Assembly (NCBI GenBank): GCA_945641355.1
Contig: CALZEQ010000005.1
Span: 33,123 to 97,122 of the forward strand
Reading direction: 5' to 3'
DNA from: an uncultured Mediterranea sp.
Lineage (GTDB): Bacteria > Bacteroidota > Bacteroidia > Bacteroidales > Bacteroidaceae
Length of the DNA: 64,000 nt
The translations under genes were made by a program, and so were the position numbers. Positions 63,516-64,000 of the stretch are shown here, piece after piece (the stretch's first letter is position 1; the number at the start of each line of letters is the position of its first letter). Under the pieces are notes generated by a model. That model made no database searches and was not told the origin of the DNA. It saw only the letters and a list, made by a program, of their open reading frames with translations.

Positions 63516-64000
63516 TCACCCTTCATCTTTTGTAGGCTGCTTCAGAGGCAATGTCAGCACAAAACGTGCCCCCTGACGGTATGTGGCATCTACCTCCAGC
63601 CGGCCTCCCATCTTTTCGGCACTCAGGCGGCAGATGGAGAGCCCCAACCCTGTGCCTGGCACAAAGTTGTCCAACTTGGAGAAGCGTTCGAACACCTGTT
63701 CGTGCTTGTCCGCCGGAATGCCGATGCCCGTATCTGCTACACTGAAGAGGATGTGCGTCTGCGTGTCATCCCGCTGCCAGCCAAGAAGTATCTCGCCCTT
63801 GTCGGTAAACTTGTAGGCATTGGCCAGCAGGTGCGAGAGAATCAGGGCGAGGCGCGTCGGATTGCTGAGGAAGACGAACTCATCTGCCTCGCACGCTACC
63901 CGCAGGCTAATCTCCTTACCCGAGGTGTGAAGCCCTAGCAGGGCTTCGTGGCACAGCGCAGAAGCATCGGTGGGCGTGTCGGTAGGAATCTCCACATCAT
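63516..64000 (-). CDS. Sensor histidine kinase, C-terminal part
   Basis: The frame enters from the right edge, so only the last 161 residues are seen. HATPase_c domain: N box LSHLLANAYKFTDKG, G1 VADTGIGIPADK, F box QVFERFSKL and G2 GTGLGLSICRL, ending LPLKQPTKDEG. The N-terminal sensor and His-phosphoacceptor lie outside the window. No partner regulator is visible here. Same strand as murF. Confidence 0.9.
   Translation of the reverse strand, partial: DVEIPTDTPTDASALCHEALLGLHTSGKEISLRVACEADEFVFLSNPTRLALILSHLLANAYKFTDKGEILLGWQRDDTQTHILFSVADTGIGIPADKHEQVFERFSKLDNFVPGTGLGLSICRLSAEKMGGRLEVDATYRQGARFVLTLPLKQPTKDEG

Overview
The window is chromosomal DNA of a gut Bacteroidales, most likely a Bacteroides species. 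The evidence is the SusC/SusD pair under an ECF sigma/FecR switch, promoters of the Bacteroides type (-33 TTTG, about 20 bp, -7 TAnnTTTG) with few Shine-Dalgarno sequences, many SPII lipoproteins, and intergenic AATTTAAAATT-flanked repeats. No rRNA, tRNA, intact transposon or CRISPR array was seen. Most genes are housekeeping; the accessory DNA sits in four long gene-free gaps (11256-11988, 14334-15367, 25222-25846, 59723-60487).

1-11.3 kb: on the minus strand an MgtC-like membrane protein (cut by the left edge), a CYTH phosphatase and a 45-residue membrane protein form one unit; purN follows. On the plus strand acpP-fabF-rnc form a fatty-acid/RNase III operon, followed by a small secreted protein. 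Then come a tRNA dihydrouridine synthase (-), an Ig-fold lipoprotein overlapping a DUF3108 protein (+), cysS (-) and a Cof-type HAD phosphatase (-).

11.3-24 kb: a gap holding twin hairpins and a strongly folded candidate non-coding RNA (about 280 nt, 6S-like architecture), an MBOAT/SGNH pair for O-acylation of a cell-surface polymer, a repeat-rich gap, then a polysaccharide utilisation locus: ECF sigma, FecR anti-sigma, SusC with STN domain, SusD, and a GH30 glycosidase behind its own promoter.

24-32 kb: a broken AAA-ATPase/DUF4143 gene preceded by four helically phased repeats and followed by a 22-bp tandem array and a 68-bp cruciform; a lipoprotein plus PagL-like barrel pair; a GH3-type adenylating enzyme; phosphofructokinase; and an M64 metallopeptidase.

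32-45.5 kb (minus): a long same-strand run rimP-nusA-infB-cvpA-sufB-sufC-sufD-sufS-mutS. A good promoter and a terminator-like hairpin lie ahead of rimP, which suggests attenuation of the translation/transcription factor operon that also carries Fe-S cluster assembly.

45.5-64 kb: a GH16 lipoprotein, a bile-acid-type Na+ symporter with a small membrane protein, an SLC13 anion symporter, prfB (single frame), an M16 zinc-protease lipoprotein, a complete L-rhamnose operon (rhaB-rhaA-rhaT-rhaD) with an AraC regulator, a repeat-bounded gap, then on the minus strand a sensor kinase (cut by the right edge), murF, a GT2 glycosyltransferase and radC.
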